NCBI GenBank assembly: GCA_903846015.1
Contig: CAIMZS010000124.1
Span: 1 to 40,297, forward strand
Origin: an uncultured Anaerolineae bacterium
GTDB lineage: Bacteria > Chloroflexota > Anaerolineae > Anaerolineales > Villigracilaceae
DNA length: 40,297 bases
Reading direction: 5' to 3'
Made by a program: the position numbers and the translations under genes. Every line of letters begins with the position of its first letter. Positions within the stretch are counted from its first letter, which is position 1. Below are positions 1-8,698 of this stretch, in pieces. The notes below the pieces were generated by a model. That model was not told where the DNA came from, made no database searches, and saw nothing but the letters and a program-made list of their open reading frames with translations.

Positions 1-115
1 GCTAGAACCGGCACTATCGGCCGTGCTAGAACCGGCACTATCGGCCGTGCTAGAACCGGCACTATCGGCCGTGCTAGAACCGGCACTATCGGCCGTGCTA
101 GAACCGGCACTATCG
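1..115. repeat. Tandem array of 24-bp repeat, 4.8 copies
   Basis: Four perfect 24-bp units, starting at 1, 25, 49 and 73, are followed by a 19-base partial unit (97-115). The conserved core is GCTAGAACCGGCACTATCG, followed by a GCCGT linker. Units abut with no spacers, so this is a tandem repeat and not a CRISPR array. The same core recurs as single copies in many intergenic gaps of this window (6216, 17298, 34814, 34854, 35286, 35381, 40259). The window starts inside the array, so its true length is unknown. Confidence 0.95.
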
Positions 116-268
116 CAAAAAGCCATAACCACTGAGTAACACGGAGTTCACTGATGGAACAACCGCTTCGCGAGAGTTTAATTTTTGAGAAAATCTTACG
201 AAATCGGCGATAGTTGATCGCCAACCGATGCAAGAATTATTCTGGATGCCTATACTGGGCCAACGGAA
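116..268. other. Non-coding tail of the sugar ABC operon
   Basis: No gene is visible. A short inverted repeat (GGCGAT 206-211 / ATCGCC 217-222) lies about 45 bases beyond the last permease stop codon. It has no convincing T tract on either strand, so it is only a weak terminator candidate. Confidence 0.35.
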
Positions 269-1105
269 TTATTTCAGAGCGCCAGCGCCAATACCTTTGA
301 CAATAAACTGTTGGAAGATCGCATACACCAGCACAGCCGGAATGGCGGCCAGCACCAACCCCGCAAATTGCAGTGTGGGATCTCCGCTGTAGCGCGACAG
401 TAGGGATGCCAGCGCTACCATGACTGTTCGTCCGTCCATGCTTTGCAGCAGGATCAGCGGTGTGAAGAGATCGTTCCAGGTGACAATGAAATAAAATATC
501 ACGCACAGCAGGATCGCGGGCATGCCCATCGGAACAATGACCTGCCTCAAAATATCGAAATAACCTGCTCCATCCAGGCGGGCGGCTTCCAACAATTCAT
601 CCGGAATTCCCCTGAAAGCCGAGGTCATCAAGAGAATGGCTTCCGGCAGGAACATGCCGACATATGTAAAGATGACCGCCCAATAGGTATTTACCAGGTG
701 AAGTTTTGAAAACAGCATGTACAACGGGATGATGGTCACCTGCACTGGGATGAACATAGTGGAAATGATCAATAAATAAAGTATATTCATGCCAGGAAAG
801 TGCAGCTTGGCAAAAGCATAACTTGCCACGATGCCAAAAATAAGCAGCAGAACAATCGTGGTGAACGAGATGATGAATGAATTCGCAAATAAATTCAATA
901 TTTTAAACTGGCTGATCATGGTGGCGTAATTTTCCCATGTCAGCACCAGGCCCTGCAAATTAAACGGGTTCTTCAAATAGTCGGTGTGGGACTTGAGTGA
1001 ATTGACGAACATAAAAAACAAGGGATACAGGTTGGAGATCGAAAGCGCCAACAGCATCAGAAAGATGAGTGTGTTCGAGAGTTTTTGGTTATATTTGGTC
1101 AGCAT
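269..1105 (-). CDS. Sugar ABC transporter permease, MalG/UgpE type
   Basis: Integral membrane subunit of a carbohydrate importer of the CUT1 type. About six hydrophobic segments are visible. The loop EAARLDGAGYFDILRQVIVP carries the EAA---G signature that docks to the ATPase subunit. The frame extends to 1129, but I place the start at ATG 1103-1105 (278 aa). It is preceded by GAGAGG at a good distance, and the longer version would overlap the upstream permease. It is the last gene of a leftward operon with a binding protein and a second permease. No ATPase gene is present; such systems often share an MsmX/UgpC-like ATPase encoded elsewhere. The substrate cannot be told from sequence. Confidence 0.9.
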   Translation of the reverse strand: MLTKYNQKLSNTLIFLMLLALSISNLYPLFFMFVNSLKSHTDYLKNPFNLQGLVLTWENYATMISQFKILNLFANSFIISFTTIVLLLIFGIVASYAFAKLHFPGMNILYLLIISTMFIPVQVTIIPLYMLFSKLHLVNTYWAVIFTYVGMFLPEAILLMTSAFRGIPDELLEAARLDGAGYFDILRQVIVPMGMPAILLCVIFYFIVTWNDLFTPLILLQSMDGRTVMVALASLLSRYSGDPTLQFAGLVLAAIPAVLVYAIFQQFIVKGIGAGALK

Positions 1106-1115
1106 GATTGGCCTC

Positions 1116-2015
1116 TCATTCCCAGCCACTTACTTTGTTGGTGTAACGCATTTCAACAATGGTGAAAGCCATGATAATGACCAGCAATATTACAGCCAGC
1201 GCCGATGCATATCCAAAGTTGGCGCTGGCCTGGTAAAACTTTGTGTAAATCATGTAGTCAATCGTGGATGTTTCGTAACCGGGCCCGCCACTTGTGATTG
1301 AGTAGACGAAGGCAAACACGCTCGTGAAGGTCCACACCATCGACATGATCACGGCGTATTCAAGCGTCCTTGAGATCATCGGTACTACAATGTAAAAAGT
1401 TCTTTGCCAAAAACTTGCGCCATCCAGCTCCGCGGCTTCAAAAATGTCGGGTGAAATTTTCGACATGCCGCCCAAGATTACCAGTGCCTGCCAGCCGATT
1501 GAAAACCAGGTCAGACAAAATACCAGGATCAACAGCCCGGTTGCACTGTTGCCAAGCCATTCAATTGCGAGGATATCCAGCCCGATCTTGCGCAGCACAA
1601 TATTGACCGGGCCATCCAGCCCGAAAGAAACCCGGAATAAATATCCGATGGTCACCGCCGAAATGATTTGTGGCAGGTATACGATCGCTCTGAAAAATCT
1701 CCAGCCTGCAACTTCTTCATACAGCAGAACTGCCACAAGCAGTCCGATCAGAATTTGAAAGGGCACACTCATCAGCAGCACCATGCTATTTTTTAAGAGC
1801 ATCCAGAAAAGGCTGTTGCTGAAGATATCAAAATAGTTTTTCAGGCCAACCCAATCATTGCGATACAAGCCGTTCCAGTTTGTAAAACTGCGATAAATAG
1901 CCGCAGCCATTGGGTACACGCGCATAAATAATAGAATAATGATGACCGGCAGGATGGATAAAGCCGCTTCTTTTTTCCTTGTAGCGCGCATACTCATGAC
2001 TGGAAATATTTTCAT
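1116..2015 (-). CDS. Sugar ABC transporter permease, MalF/UgpA type
   Basis: First permease of the pair, 299 aa, with a basic N-terminus followed by about six membrane segments. The coupling loop EAAELDGASFWQRTFYIVVP shows the EAA signature. It would form the heterodimeric channel with the next gene, whose start lies 10 bases after this stop. A 149-base gap containing a hairpin and a repeat copy separates it from the upstream binding-protein gene. This is consistent with unequal expression of the binding protein and the permeases. Confidence 0.9.
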   Translation of the reverse strand: MKIFPVMSMRATRKKEAALSILPVIIILLFMRVYPMAAAIYRSFTNWNGLYRNDWVGLKNYFDIFSNSLFWMLLKNSMVLLMSVPFQILIGLLVAVLLYEEVAGWRFFRAIVYLPQIISAVTIGYLFRVSFGLDGPVNIVLRKIGLDILAIEWLGNSATGLLILVFCLTWFSIGWQALVILGGMSKISPDIFEAAELDGASFWQRTFYIVVPMISRTLEYAVIMSMVWTFTSVFAFVYSITSGGPGYETSTIDYMIYTKFYQASANFGYASALAVILLVIIMAFTIVEMRYTNKVSGWE

Positions 2016-2093
2016 GAATTATCTTGATCCTATTCTGATGTTTATTAAATCCAGGAACGGGTGCAAAACGGGCGGTTTGCGGACCGGGCTGGG

Positions 2094-2128
2094 CCAGGGA
2101 ATGGGGTATTCTTTACCTCATCCCCTGG
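2094..2128 (-). promoter_or_regulatory. Hairpin between binding-protein and permease genes
   Basis: An imperfect inverted repeat (about 13 of 15 pairs, loop of about 4 bases) starts about 36 bases after the stop codon of the binding-protein gene. It has no T tract. By analogy with malE-malF type intergenic structures it could stabilise the upstream mRNA or reduce read-through, raising the ratio of binding protein to permease. This function is inferred. Confidence 0.4.
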
Positions 2129-2130
2129 CT

Positions 2131-2154
2131 ATGGTGCCCGGTTCTGCACGGGCA
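2131..2154 (-). repeat. Dispersed repeat copy (variant B)
   Basis: On the minus strand this reads as GTGCAGAACCGGGCACCAT within a slightly longer conserved stretch. It is close to the copies at 22821-22843 and 26502-26526. It lies between two operon genes. Confidence 0.7.
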
Positions 2155-2164
2155 TTGCTCAACC

Positions 2165-3502
2165 TTACGGCTGAACTTTATCTTTATCAAGCTGCTTGGT
2201 GAAGTCCTCGGGGGTCATCTTGCCAGTCAGCACCAACGGTAGAAGTTTATTGAAATCATCCACCACGGGTCCGGAAAGTGAGTTATCCACCCAGAAGATA
2301 TAATTCTTGCTCCAATCAAAGATTTTCATGCCGATCGAGCCGGGCTGCAGGTTCAGGTCAGCCGGGGTTAAATCCTTACGAACTGGCACCTTGGTCTGCG
2401 TCTTATAAAACTTGAGCACTTCATCGCGGGAATTCAGGAAGGACATGAAATTCACAGCCATCTGGGGATCCACGGAATTCTTGGAAACTACCATACTTTG
2501 TCCTGGGCCACCGATAAGGCTGTCTTTGATTTTCGCGTTGTCGGAGATGTTGGGCGGTAGGATTACACCGACGTTATCAACCCCCAGCGCATCCTGCGCA
2601 TCCTTGATGTTGGTGGAAACGGCCGGGAACAGGGCCACATTTCCCTGCAGGAACTTATTCCAGGAATCGCCCGAGGTGGCGGCATCCTGGTTCATGTAAC
2701 CTTTTGCGTAAATATCGTGATACAGATTAAGGGTGGCGAGCAGGGCCTTATCGTCAGCGAAGAGAGCCTTGCCCTGGTCTTCTGCCAGGATGGGTTCGAG
2801 ACCATTTTGCTGTACCCACCAGTAACCGGCAATGTAAAAGAAGTAATAGGTATAGCCTGCACCTTCATCAGCAGCCATGGGGGTAAAACCAGCTGTCTTG
2901 ATCTTCTCCATATCAGCCATGAAGGTTTCCACAGTCCGCGGAGGATTCTTCTCATAATCCAACCCGACCTGCTGGATGATTTTCTTGTTGTACAGGAAAA
3001 AACACATCTGGTTGTCAGGGGTGGGATAACCGATGATGGGATTGCCAGCTTTGAAATCAACCGTCACTGTGTCCCAACCGTTTAAATTCTGCAGATCTTC
3101 TTTGGGAATGAAATCATTGATCGGCTGGATGACATCTTTAAGGGCAAAAATGAATTGTCCAGCCCATAAATTGGCGACATCGGGTGCATTGCCGGCCAGG
3201 CCTGCGGTCCGGAAGGTCTGGTGCGCTTGTAAGGCATCCGCCTGAGTAACCAGTTCGATTGTCACACCTGGGTGGGCGGCTTCAAAACGTTTAATGGCCT
3301 GGGAGATATACCATTGATCCTGGGGTAGTTTTTGTTCGCTGGGTCCGATAAAGCTGTCCCTGCCGTTGATCCAGATGGTCAGCTTCTCAGGCTTGGCCAC
3401 AACCGGGGCAGCGGCCTGTTGGGTGGGTGAACAACCGATGCTGATTAGCATCGTGGAAATTATTAACAACACATTTATGAAGAAACGAGGTGTTATTTTC
3501 AT
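2165..3502 (-). CDS. Sugar ABC transporter substrate-binding lipoprotein
   Basis: 445 aa, family 1 extracellular solute-binding protein. The N-terminus is a lipoprotein signal: a hydrophobic stretch (residues 8-22) ending in the lipobox SIGC with Cys24, followed by a Pro/Ala-rich linker. The mature part shows typical features of the family, such as LTIWINGRDSF near its start and the FEAAHPGVTIELV segment. It would capture a sugar outside the cell and deliver it to the permeases encoded just downstream. The ATG start has AGAGAGGA nine bases upstream. Its promoter probably lies in the 360-base gap before it, which holds a strong palindrome. The substrate is unknown. Confidence 0.92.
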   Translation of the reverse strand: MKITPRFFINVLLIISTMLISIGCSPTQQAAAPVVAKPEKLTIWINGRDSFIGPSEQKLPQDQWYISQAIKRFEAAHPGVTIELVTQADALQAHQTFRTAGLAGNAPDVANLWAGQFIFALKDVIQPINDFIPKEDLQNLNGWDTVTVDFKAGNPIIGYPTPDNQMCFFLYNKKIIQQVGLDYEKNPPRTVETFMADMEKIKTAGFTPMAADEGAGYTYYFFYIAGYWWVQQNGLEPILAEDQGKALFADDKALLATLNLYHDIYAKGYMNQDAATSGDSWNKFLQGNVALFPAVSTNIKDAQDALGVDNVGVILPPNISDNAKIKDSLIGGPGQSMVVSKNSVDPQMAVNFMSFLNSRDEVLKFYKTQTKVPVRKDLTPADLNLQPGSIGMKIFDWSKNYIFWVDNSLSGPVVDDFNKLLPLVLTGKMTPEDFTKQLDKDKVQP

Positions 3503-3733
3503 TCCGGCATCCTCTCTTTTGCACTGGTACGGATTTGATTATTTGGCGTTGCTTGGATTAGTTTCTTGACGTGCGGATTGATAATCTGGTTGGGCTACGT
3601 TTTTCATTATTCGGATTATTTTTTCGATTTTCACCCGTTTCCTGTTGATGGAGAGGTTATGAATTGAATCGTTCCAAATTGAAAATACATATTTATCCAG
3701 CTTGTTAAGCATGGCAACGGATCAATCCCCCAG

Positions 3734-3757
3734 TGCCTGTGCAGAGCCGGGTACCGT
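3734..3757 (+). repeat. Dispersed repeat copy (variant B, diverged)
   Basis: GTGCAGAGCCGGGTACCGT resembles the copies at 22821 and 26502 with two substitutions. Confidence 0.5.
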
Positions 3758-3765
3758 ACTTGATT

Positions 3766-3803
3766 AAAACATGCAATATTATTTCTATTATATTGCATGT
3801 TTT
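3766..3803. promoter_or_regulatory. Perfect 14-bp palindrome, probable operator
   Basis: AAAACATGCAATAT (3766-3779) is exactly repeated in inverse at 3790-3803 with a 10-base spacer. Related half-sites (GCGCAATATT, TTATTGCA, TGTTGCATTT) follow within 55 bases. Such an array fits an operator for a dimeric sugar-responsive repressor, although no regulator gene is in the window. It has no following T tract, so a terminator is less likely. Confidence 0.55.
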
Positions 3804-3862
3804 CGCAAAATACAATGCGCAATATTTACTTATTATTGCACCTTTCGACTATGTTGCATTTA

Positions 3863-4531
3863 TTATTTTGTAGCTATATATTTTTCGATCGCCGGAAACT
3901 GCAAATACAGATCAACAAACCGTAAAAAGGGAATGATCGGCAAAATATAAAACCCAAGCGAAATGGGATAAAACCGGACAGTTAGCGCCACCGCGGCGGC
4001 AAACAGCAAAAGGCTGATCGAATTCTTCTTGAGATTCAGGAATGACAACACAAAACCGTTTTTAATGATGCCAGCTATTGAAAGGTTGACCGTCGCGATC
4101 AGGGAAAAAAAGTACAGGCTCATCACGATCGGAATGGCTGTGATTAAACCAAACAGGATCATCAGTGCCAGGCCGACCCATGAAGATTGCATCACAACCA
4201 TGTAATAAAGAATCGATACACCGCTCAGATAATAGATGATCGCGGACAGAAACCCGAAAATCAGGGATTGCCCGAAATCGGAGCGAAACCTCTTCCAAAA
4301 ATCCTTCCACAGCATATACTTTTTCTTTCGTACCATCAGCGAAACAACCCACGATAGGCCGGTAAGCGCGGCTGGAATGGTGATTACCGGTATGCAGGCC
4401 AGCAGGAACAGGCAGTTCAGCTTGATCAGGTCGAAAGATGTATTAAACAGAATATCAAAATAGACGTCCAGCGATGACCCTTTGCGGTTCCCTTCCGGGT
4501 TATCGCCATTTTCATTATATTGGTTCAGCAT
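3863..4531 (-). CDS. DUF624 (YesL-like) membrane protein
   Basis: 222 aa with about five or six hydrophobic segments. The N-terminal FDILFNTSFDLIKLNCLFLL and the positively charged loop VRKKKYMLWKDFWKRFRSDF are typical of the DUF624/YesL family. That family is commonly encoded beside CUT1 sugar transporters; its molecular role is not established. Here it lies directly upstream of the binding protein on the same strand, which supports the family call. The ATG is preceded by GGAG at about 11 bases. Confidence 0.85.
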   Translation of the reverse strand: MLNQYNENGDNPEGNRKGSSLDVYFDILFNTSFDLIKLNCLFLLACIPVITIPAALTGLSWVVSLMVRKKKYMLWKDFWKRFRSDFGQSLIFGFLSAIIYYLSGVSILYYMVVMQSSWVGLALMILFGLITAIPIVMSLYFFSLIATVNLSIAGIIKNGFVLSFLNLKKNSISLLLFAAAVALTVRFYPISLGFYILPIIPFLRFVDLYLQFPAIEKYIATK

Positions 4532-4603
4532 TTGATCTTGTCTCCAGCAATAATTTTCTGCATGAGTGTTATTTTATAACCGATTCAAGCCTGAGCCAGA
4601 CTA

Positions 4604-4643
4604 ACAAAACAGCATTTACACCGATTAACGAGTAAATGCTGTT
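4604..4643 (-). terminator. Probable intrinsic terminator after the YjbQ gene
   Basis: A perfect 12-bp stem (AACAGCATTTAC 4608-4619 / 4632-4643) has a 12-base loop. Read leftward it is followed by TTTTGTTA. It lies about 87 bases beyond the stop of the YjbQ gene and before the DUF624 gene, and so separates two transcription units. The stem is AT-rich, so efficiency may be modest. Confidence 0.6.
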
Positions 4644-4729
4644 CGCGTATTAGCTACCGCCACTGTAGGCTGATCCTGGCCCGAAGGTTTCTCTCAGGCT
4701 GGTTGACCTGAACCGAACACTTGAATCTG

Positions 4730-5224
4730 TTATTCGCCGATCACCTGGATTTGGACAGTCCGCTTGCGCGCGCGGGTCTGGTCAAAATCAATGAAGTAGA
4801 TAAACCCGAATTCTCCCATATCCAGTTTCCCATCAATGATGACAACTGTCTCGCTTCTTCCCACCAGCGCGGAACGCAGATGGGCATCTGTATTCCGGCA
4901 GGTTATCGCGTCTTCGTCGTGTTCTTCCCCAAATTTGAGTGCTTTGGGGCCCGGATGCTGGTACATGCCGTCTGTGTGGAAGGTCGGGATGAGTTTTTCC
5001 AACACGTCCACAAAATCCGCTTGCAGCGTTTCCAGCCCGGTCGTGGTCATATCGAAGGCGCATTCATCGATGATCACGCAGCAGGTTGTGTGATGTGAGT
5101 AGACAACCACAATGCCGTTGCGGATTCCGGAGTTTTTTACCGTTGTTTTTGCAAGTTCGGTCACATTATGAAATGTGGGAATCCCAAGATTTGAAACTAA
5201 CTGAAATTCTTCTCTATAAACCAT
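4730..5224 (-). CDS. YjbQ / UPF0047 family protein
   Basis: 164 aa. The segment VVVYSHHTTCCVIIDE matches the SxHTTAaxxINE region that defines UPF0047. NTDAHLRSALVGRSETVVIIDGKLDMG matches its second conserved block, with His and Asp/Glu residues likely to bind metal. E. coli YjbQ has been reported to have weak thiamine-phosphate synthase activity, but the physiological role of the family is unclear. The Gln usually found after LG is replaced here (MGEFGFIYFIDF). A GGAGG ribosome-binding site precedes the ATG. It lies 35 bases downstream of the TIM-like gene and probably shares its transcript. Confidence 0.88.
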   Translation of the reverse strand: MVYREEFQLVSNLGIPTFHNVTELAKTTVKNSGIRNGIVVVYSHHTTCCVIIDECAFDMTTTGLETLQADFVDVLEKLIPTFHTDGMYQHPGPKALKFGEEHDEDAITCRNTDAHLRSALVGRSETVVIIDGKLDMGEFGFIYFIDFDQTRARKRTVQIQVIGE

Positions 5225-5259
5225 GCAGCCTGCCTCCCGAAAAATATTTTGTTTCGAAA

Positions 5260-5964
5260 TTACCTGGTTCGCCTGGCGAGTTCATCGCTTGCCTTGCGCG
5301 TATAACGCACCATCTCGTTCAACAGTGCGAGCGGATCAGGCGATTTAAGGATGCCGGAAGCCGAACCAGCAGCTTCGGACCCAGCCATAATGAAATCATA
5401 TACCTGCTGCGCAGTGGTGATCCCCGCAGCCTGCTCAACTAAAATCGCAGGGTCAATTGCTTTCACCGCGCGGACTACCTCTAAGACATAATTCATGTCG
5501 CTGACTTTTCCGCTGCCAATTAGCTCGGTCGGCTCGGGATTTAATATATCAGGGTGCAAGTGTGCAATTGCTTGCGCTTCGGCAATTGTATCTGCGCAAA
5601 CAAAAGTAATCAAATCAAGCTCGTTAGCCCTATCAAGCGTCTTCCTGATGGCAGTCAAGGTCATAGGACGCTCACAATGGTTGAGTACCACGCCTTGCGC
5701 GCCTGCGGCCTTTAAAGCCTCGGGCAGGACATCCGCTATACCTCGTCCCGGGCGCAGCGTGTCCATATATGGCGCCAGAATAATCAGCCGGTCCGTGTTT
5801 TCCCTGATGCGGCGAATTTCTGTATACGGTGCCACGAACAATACATCCACATCGTATTCTTTGGCAGCCATATCCGCAACCCTGGCATATTCCAGGACTG
5901 CGTCGCCATAAATGTAATTTTTTACGCTTGTTTCAAAAAAAGGCACCCGGATCTTTGCTTTCAT
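5260..5964 (-). CDS. Triosephosphate isomerase-like protein, archaeal-type short form
   Basis: 234 aa, a TIM-barrel protein of the short type (about 225 aa) typical of archaeal isomerases. The three catalytic positions can be aligned: Lys15 (SVKNYIYGD), His96 (LNHCERP) and Glu144 (NPEPTELIGSGK). The phosphate-binding end GSEAAGSASGIL is also present. The N-terminus PFFETSVKNY differs from the usual NFK motif. Some short-form homologues act on sugar phosphates other than glyceraldehyde 3-phosphate, such as tetrulose phosphates. The substrate is therefore open, and neighbouring sugar-uptake genes make a sugar-catabolic role plausible. GGAG precedes the ATG. Confidence 0.75.
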   Translation of the reverse strand: MKAKIRVPFFETSVKNYIYGDAVLEYARVADMAAKEYDVDVLFVAPYTEIRRIRENTDRLIILAPYMDTLRPGRGIADVLPEALKAAGAQGVVLNHCERPMTLTAIRKTLDRANELDLITFVCADTIAEAQAIAHLHPDILNPEPTELIGSGKVSDMNYVLEVVRAVKAIDPAILVEQAAGITTAQQVYDFIMAGSEAAGSASGILKSPDPLALLNEMVRYTRKASDELARRTR

Positions 5965-6483
5965 ATCTCAATCATCTCCATTAATCACCCATACCGTAAC
6001 ATAAACTAACCGGATTTTGGCACGCATGTCAAACAGGTTGCAGAAAATTGGTATGGTGTGCTATTGTATCAAATCCTGCACTGCATTTCATGCTGGCATT
6101 CTGGTTCTTTTGACCTGATCGGAAACTGGCGGCATTGGGCAAATGAAATTATGGTTTTCCCCAGATTGGGGGTAATTTAATTGGTTCTCTGGGAATTTTC
6201 GTGAGAAAACCTTTTGGAACCGGGACTATCGCTTGTTATCTAAAAAAGTAAAACTAAAAGCGCACTTCTTTGGTGCTTTTGCAGTAAAAAAGCTCTTTTT
6301 GCAGGAGAGTCAATCTATCAATTCCTTTGTTTTGATATGCAGTTTTCAAGCATCACAAGCAAGGTGACTGCCACTATTGTGTGCGGTGACGCTGGTTTTC
6401 AGATAGTGCAATGCGTCCCTTTGCTGGTGATACGGTGTGAAAAGGTAATATAATGGTCCATAATCCCATTTGAAGGTGAATCC
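5965..6483. other. Divergent intergenic region with one dispersed repeat
   Basis: About 520 bases without a convincing gene. It must hold the promoter for the leftward TIM/YjbQ pair and for the rightward YghO-like gene. A TATAAT box at 6449-6454 and GAAGGTGA at about 6471 suit the latter. A dispersed repeat copy is at 6216-6232. Nothing else is clear. Confidence 0.5.
6216..6232 (+). repeat. Dispersed repeat copy (variant A)
   Basis: GGAACCGGGACTATCGC is identical over 17 bases to the copies at 34854-34876 and 35286-35310. Confidence 0.75.
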
Positions 6484-7617
6484 ATGCTCAATATAGAAAA
6501 AGTTGATACTGATAACAAATCTCAGGTAAAGCGGTTTGTGCGGATGCCGCATGTGCTGTATAAAAATTGTCCACAGTGGGTACCGCCGTTGGATATTGAT
6601 GCGTATGCGCAGCTCGATGCGCGTAAACATCCTTTTTACGAGCATTCGGAGGTCGAATTTTTCCTGGCTGTGCGCGATGGACGCGATGTGGGGCGCATCG
6701 CTGCCATCGAGAATAAGCCTTTCAACGCGTATCATGAGGTTAAGGAAGCCGATTTTTATTTTTTTGAGTGTGAAAACGACCCGGAAGCCGCGGCTGCATT
6801 GTTTGGGGTGGTGTTTGAATGGGCTAAAAAACGCGGTCTGACACGGGTGATTGGTCCTAAAGGCATGGGGCCGCTGGATGGTTACGGCGTGCTTGTCTTT
6901 GGACATGAACACCGCCAGACAATGACCATGCTCAACTATAATTTCCCCTATTACCAGGCGCTGGTCGAGGCGCAGGGCTTTGAAAAAGAAGTTGATTTTG
7001 TTTCATGTTTCTTGCCTGCTGACCAGTTCAAGATCCCGGAACGGGTGCAGCGGATTGCCGAGCGTGCCCTGGAGCGTGGTGGGCTGCAAGTTAAGAAATT
7101 TAAGGATAAGAAGGAACTTCGGCAATGGGCCGCGCGGATAGGTGAGGCCTACAATAAGGCTTTTGTTAATAACTGGGAATATTACCCGTTCACACCCAGA
7201 GAAATTGAGTTCGTGGTGGATAACATTATGACTGTGGCCGACCACCGTCTGATCAAGATCATTACCCATGATAAGGATGTGGTTGGTTTTCTATTTGCAT
7301 TTCACGATGTTTCGGCGGCGCTGCAGCGCGCCAAAGGGAAGTTATTGCCGTTTGGTTTGCCTGATTTGCTGTTGGAAATGCGCCGCACACACACAGTTTC
7401 GGTCAACGGCATCGGAATTTTGCCCGAATTTCAGGGTCATGGCGGTAATGCGATCCTGTATTATGAAATGGGCAAAACTCTGCTTGAGTTTAACCAGTTT
7501 GAGCACGTAGAAATGACGCAAGTGGCTGAAACCACCCGGCAGATGCGCGCCGATTTGCAGAACCTCAACGGTGTGGAGTATAAGAACAATCGCGTTTATC
7601 ATAAGAATATTGAGTGA
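6484..7617 (+). CDS. YghO-like GNAT-fold protein
   Basis: 377 aa. The start of the protein (FVRMPHVLYKNCPQWVPPL, then HPFYEHSEVEFFLAVRDGRDVGRIAAIEN) matches the N-terminal pattern of the YghO family of acetyltransferase-fold proteins. The C-terminal half (VSVNGIGILPEFQGHGGNAILYYEM, about residues 300-324) contains an acyl-CoA-binding-like QGHGG loop. The substrate is unknown for the family. The frame begins with ATG after GAAGGTGA. The next gene starts 8 bases after the stop, so the two are probably cotranscribed. Confidence 0.75.
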   Translation: MLNIEKVDTDNKSQVKRFVRMPHVLYKNCPQWVPPLDIDAYAQLDARKHPFYEHSEVEFFLAVRDGRDVGRIAAIENKPFNAYHEVKEADFYFFECENDPEAAAALFGVVFEWAKKRGLTRVIGPKGMGPLDGYGVLVFGHEHRQTMTMLNYNFPYYQALVEAQGFEKEVDFVSCFLPADQFKIPERVQRIAERALERGGLQVKKFKDKKELRQWAARIGEAYNKAFVNNWEYYPFTPREIEFVVDNIMTVADHRLIKIITHDKDVVGFLFAFHDVSAALQRAKGKLLPFGLPDLLLEMRRTHTVSVNGIGILPEFQGHGGNAILYYEMGKTLLEFNQFEHVEMTQVAETTRQMRADLQNLNGVEYKNNRVYHKNIE

Positions 7618-7624
7618 GGAAAAA

Positions 7625-8179
7625 ATGGATTTGCACCATCCTCTGGATTTCACGCCAGTAAACTTGCGCCGCCCGCTTTTCCTTGTCTTTTTGGCCCTGA
7701 CTGTGGCCTGTTTTCTCATTTTTAACCAATTAGATGTGACTTTACGTACTGCCGCTGCTCCCAGCGGAGTTGTTTCGTTTGAACTGTCTGGTTCAGTGGA
7801 AAAGGCGCAGGCAATGATGGATTCGTGGGGCGCCACTGCTCGCCTGGCAAATGCCTTTGGGTTGGGATTTGACTTTTTATTTATGCCTTTGTATGCGACT
7901 GCGCTCAGCCTTGGAATATTGCTGGCGCTGGGTGGGCGCAGCGGGGCTTGGGTTGGGCTTGGCAGGTTTCTGGGCTGGAGTGCTTACGCAGCGATCTTGT
8001 TTGATGCGGTTGAGAATATGGCACTTTTTACCATTTTAAATGGGCAGGTTGCGGCGCCCTATCCCCAGGTAGCAGCCGCATGCGCGCTGGTCAAATTTAC
8101 TTTGATTGTAACTGGCCTGATATATGGGTTGGCAGGCGCGGTACGCTTTGGGTTGGAGTGGTTTGGGACCCAAAAATAA
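7625..8179 (+). CDS. Hypothetical small membrane protein
   Basis: 184 aa from ATG 7625, chosen because GAGGA lies 5 bases before it at the end of the upstream gene; an upstream in-frame start at 7571 would overlap that gene. About four hydrophobic helices can be seen (near residues 17-32, 75-98, 105-125 and 145-168). The first is followed by an external-looking loop with few charges. I do not recognise a family. Tight spacing suggests a functional link with the YghO-like protein. Confidence 0.75.
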   Translation: MDLHHPLDFTPVNLRRPLFLVFLALTVACFLIFNQLDVTLRTAAAPSGVVSFELSGSVEKAQAMMDSWGATARLANAFGLGFDFLFMPLYATALSLGILLALGGRSGAWVGLGRFLGWSAYAAILFDAVENMALFTILNGQVAAPYPQVAAACALVKFTLIVTGLIYGLAGAVRFGLEWFGTQK

Positions 8180-8275
8180 TCGAATTTTGAAGCCATGGAC
8201 TTTGGACAACCAAAATTGACTCGGTCTTGAAAACCGAGAGCGATCACCTAAAAAATCGATCTGCGTTGGCCGTTT

Positions 8276-8698
8276 TCAGGTCCAGGCAGGTTGTTTGGCC
8301 GCCTTTTTAACCACCGCTAACTGTGCCCGGGGTGACATCTGCGTGTCTTTGCAGCGTCCAGATGAATTACCTCGCTGTTTGGGCATCGCAGCTGGTGTCC
8401 CGATCTGGCGAATAATTCGCTCAAAATCCCGCTGGGTGGTAGCCAGGGAAGCGACGACGTTCTGAGTCTTTGGCAGATAGCGATCCCACGGGTTGGGCAA
8501 GTTGGCGGCTACGCTTCGGAAGAGCCAGAGCAGAACATAGGCAAATTGGACAATCTGCCACCAATTTTCTTCAGACTGCGCCTCTGGGGTCTGAAAAGCC
8601 GTCAGCAATAGACATTGTTTGCCAAAGCGGAAAAAATGTTCCAGATCATAGCGCCGTCCATAAGCATCCCAGATGTCTACCAGGGACAGTTCTTTGTG
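8276..8698 (-). pseudogene. C-terminal fragment of a DDE transposase
   Basis: A reading frame without its own start runs from about 8698 to the stop at 8276 (about 140 residues). It begins near LVDIWDAYGRRYDLEHFFRF and continues GKQCLLLTAFQTPEAQSEEN. This is the typical end of a large IS4/IS701-superfamily transposase, including the Glu of the DDE triad in YDLEHFF. The catalytic N-terminal two thirds are missing, and the fragment joins directly to the stop codon of the hybrid kinase gene. It is therefore a dead remnant of an older insertion, unrelated in sequence to the intact element at 12071-13527. A small stem (8220-8225 / 8233-8238) near its outer side may be part of the old element end. 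Confidence 0.75.

Larger units (their letters stand above)
3503..3862. other. Control region of the sugar-uptake genes
   Basis: No gene is visible. The part nearest the DUF624 gene is AT-rich and contains a perfect 14-bp inverted repeat (3766-3803). More TTGCA/TGCAA half-sites follow at about 3815-3855. A dispersed repeat copy lies at 3734-3757. Given the strand of the neighbours, this is probably the leader of the binding-protein transcript. Confidence 0.6.

Noticed and set aside
1..115. Possible CRISPR array
   Set aside because: The 24-bp units abut directly with no variable spacers, and no cas genes are present.
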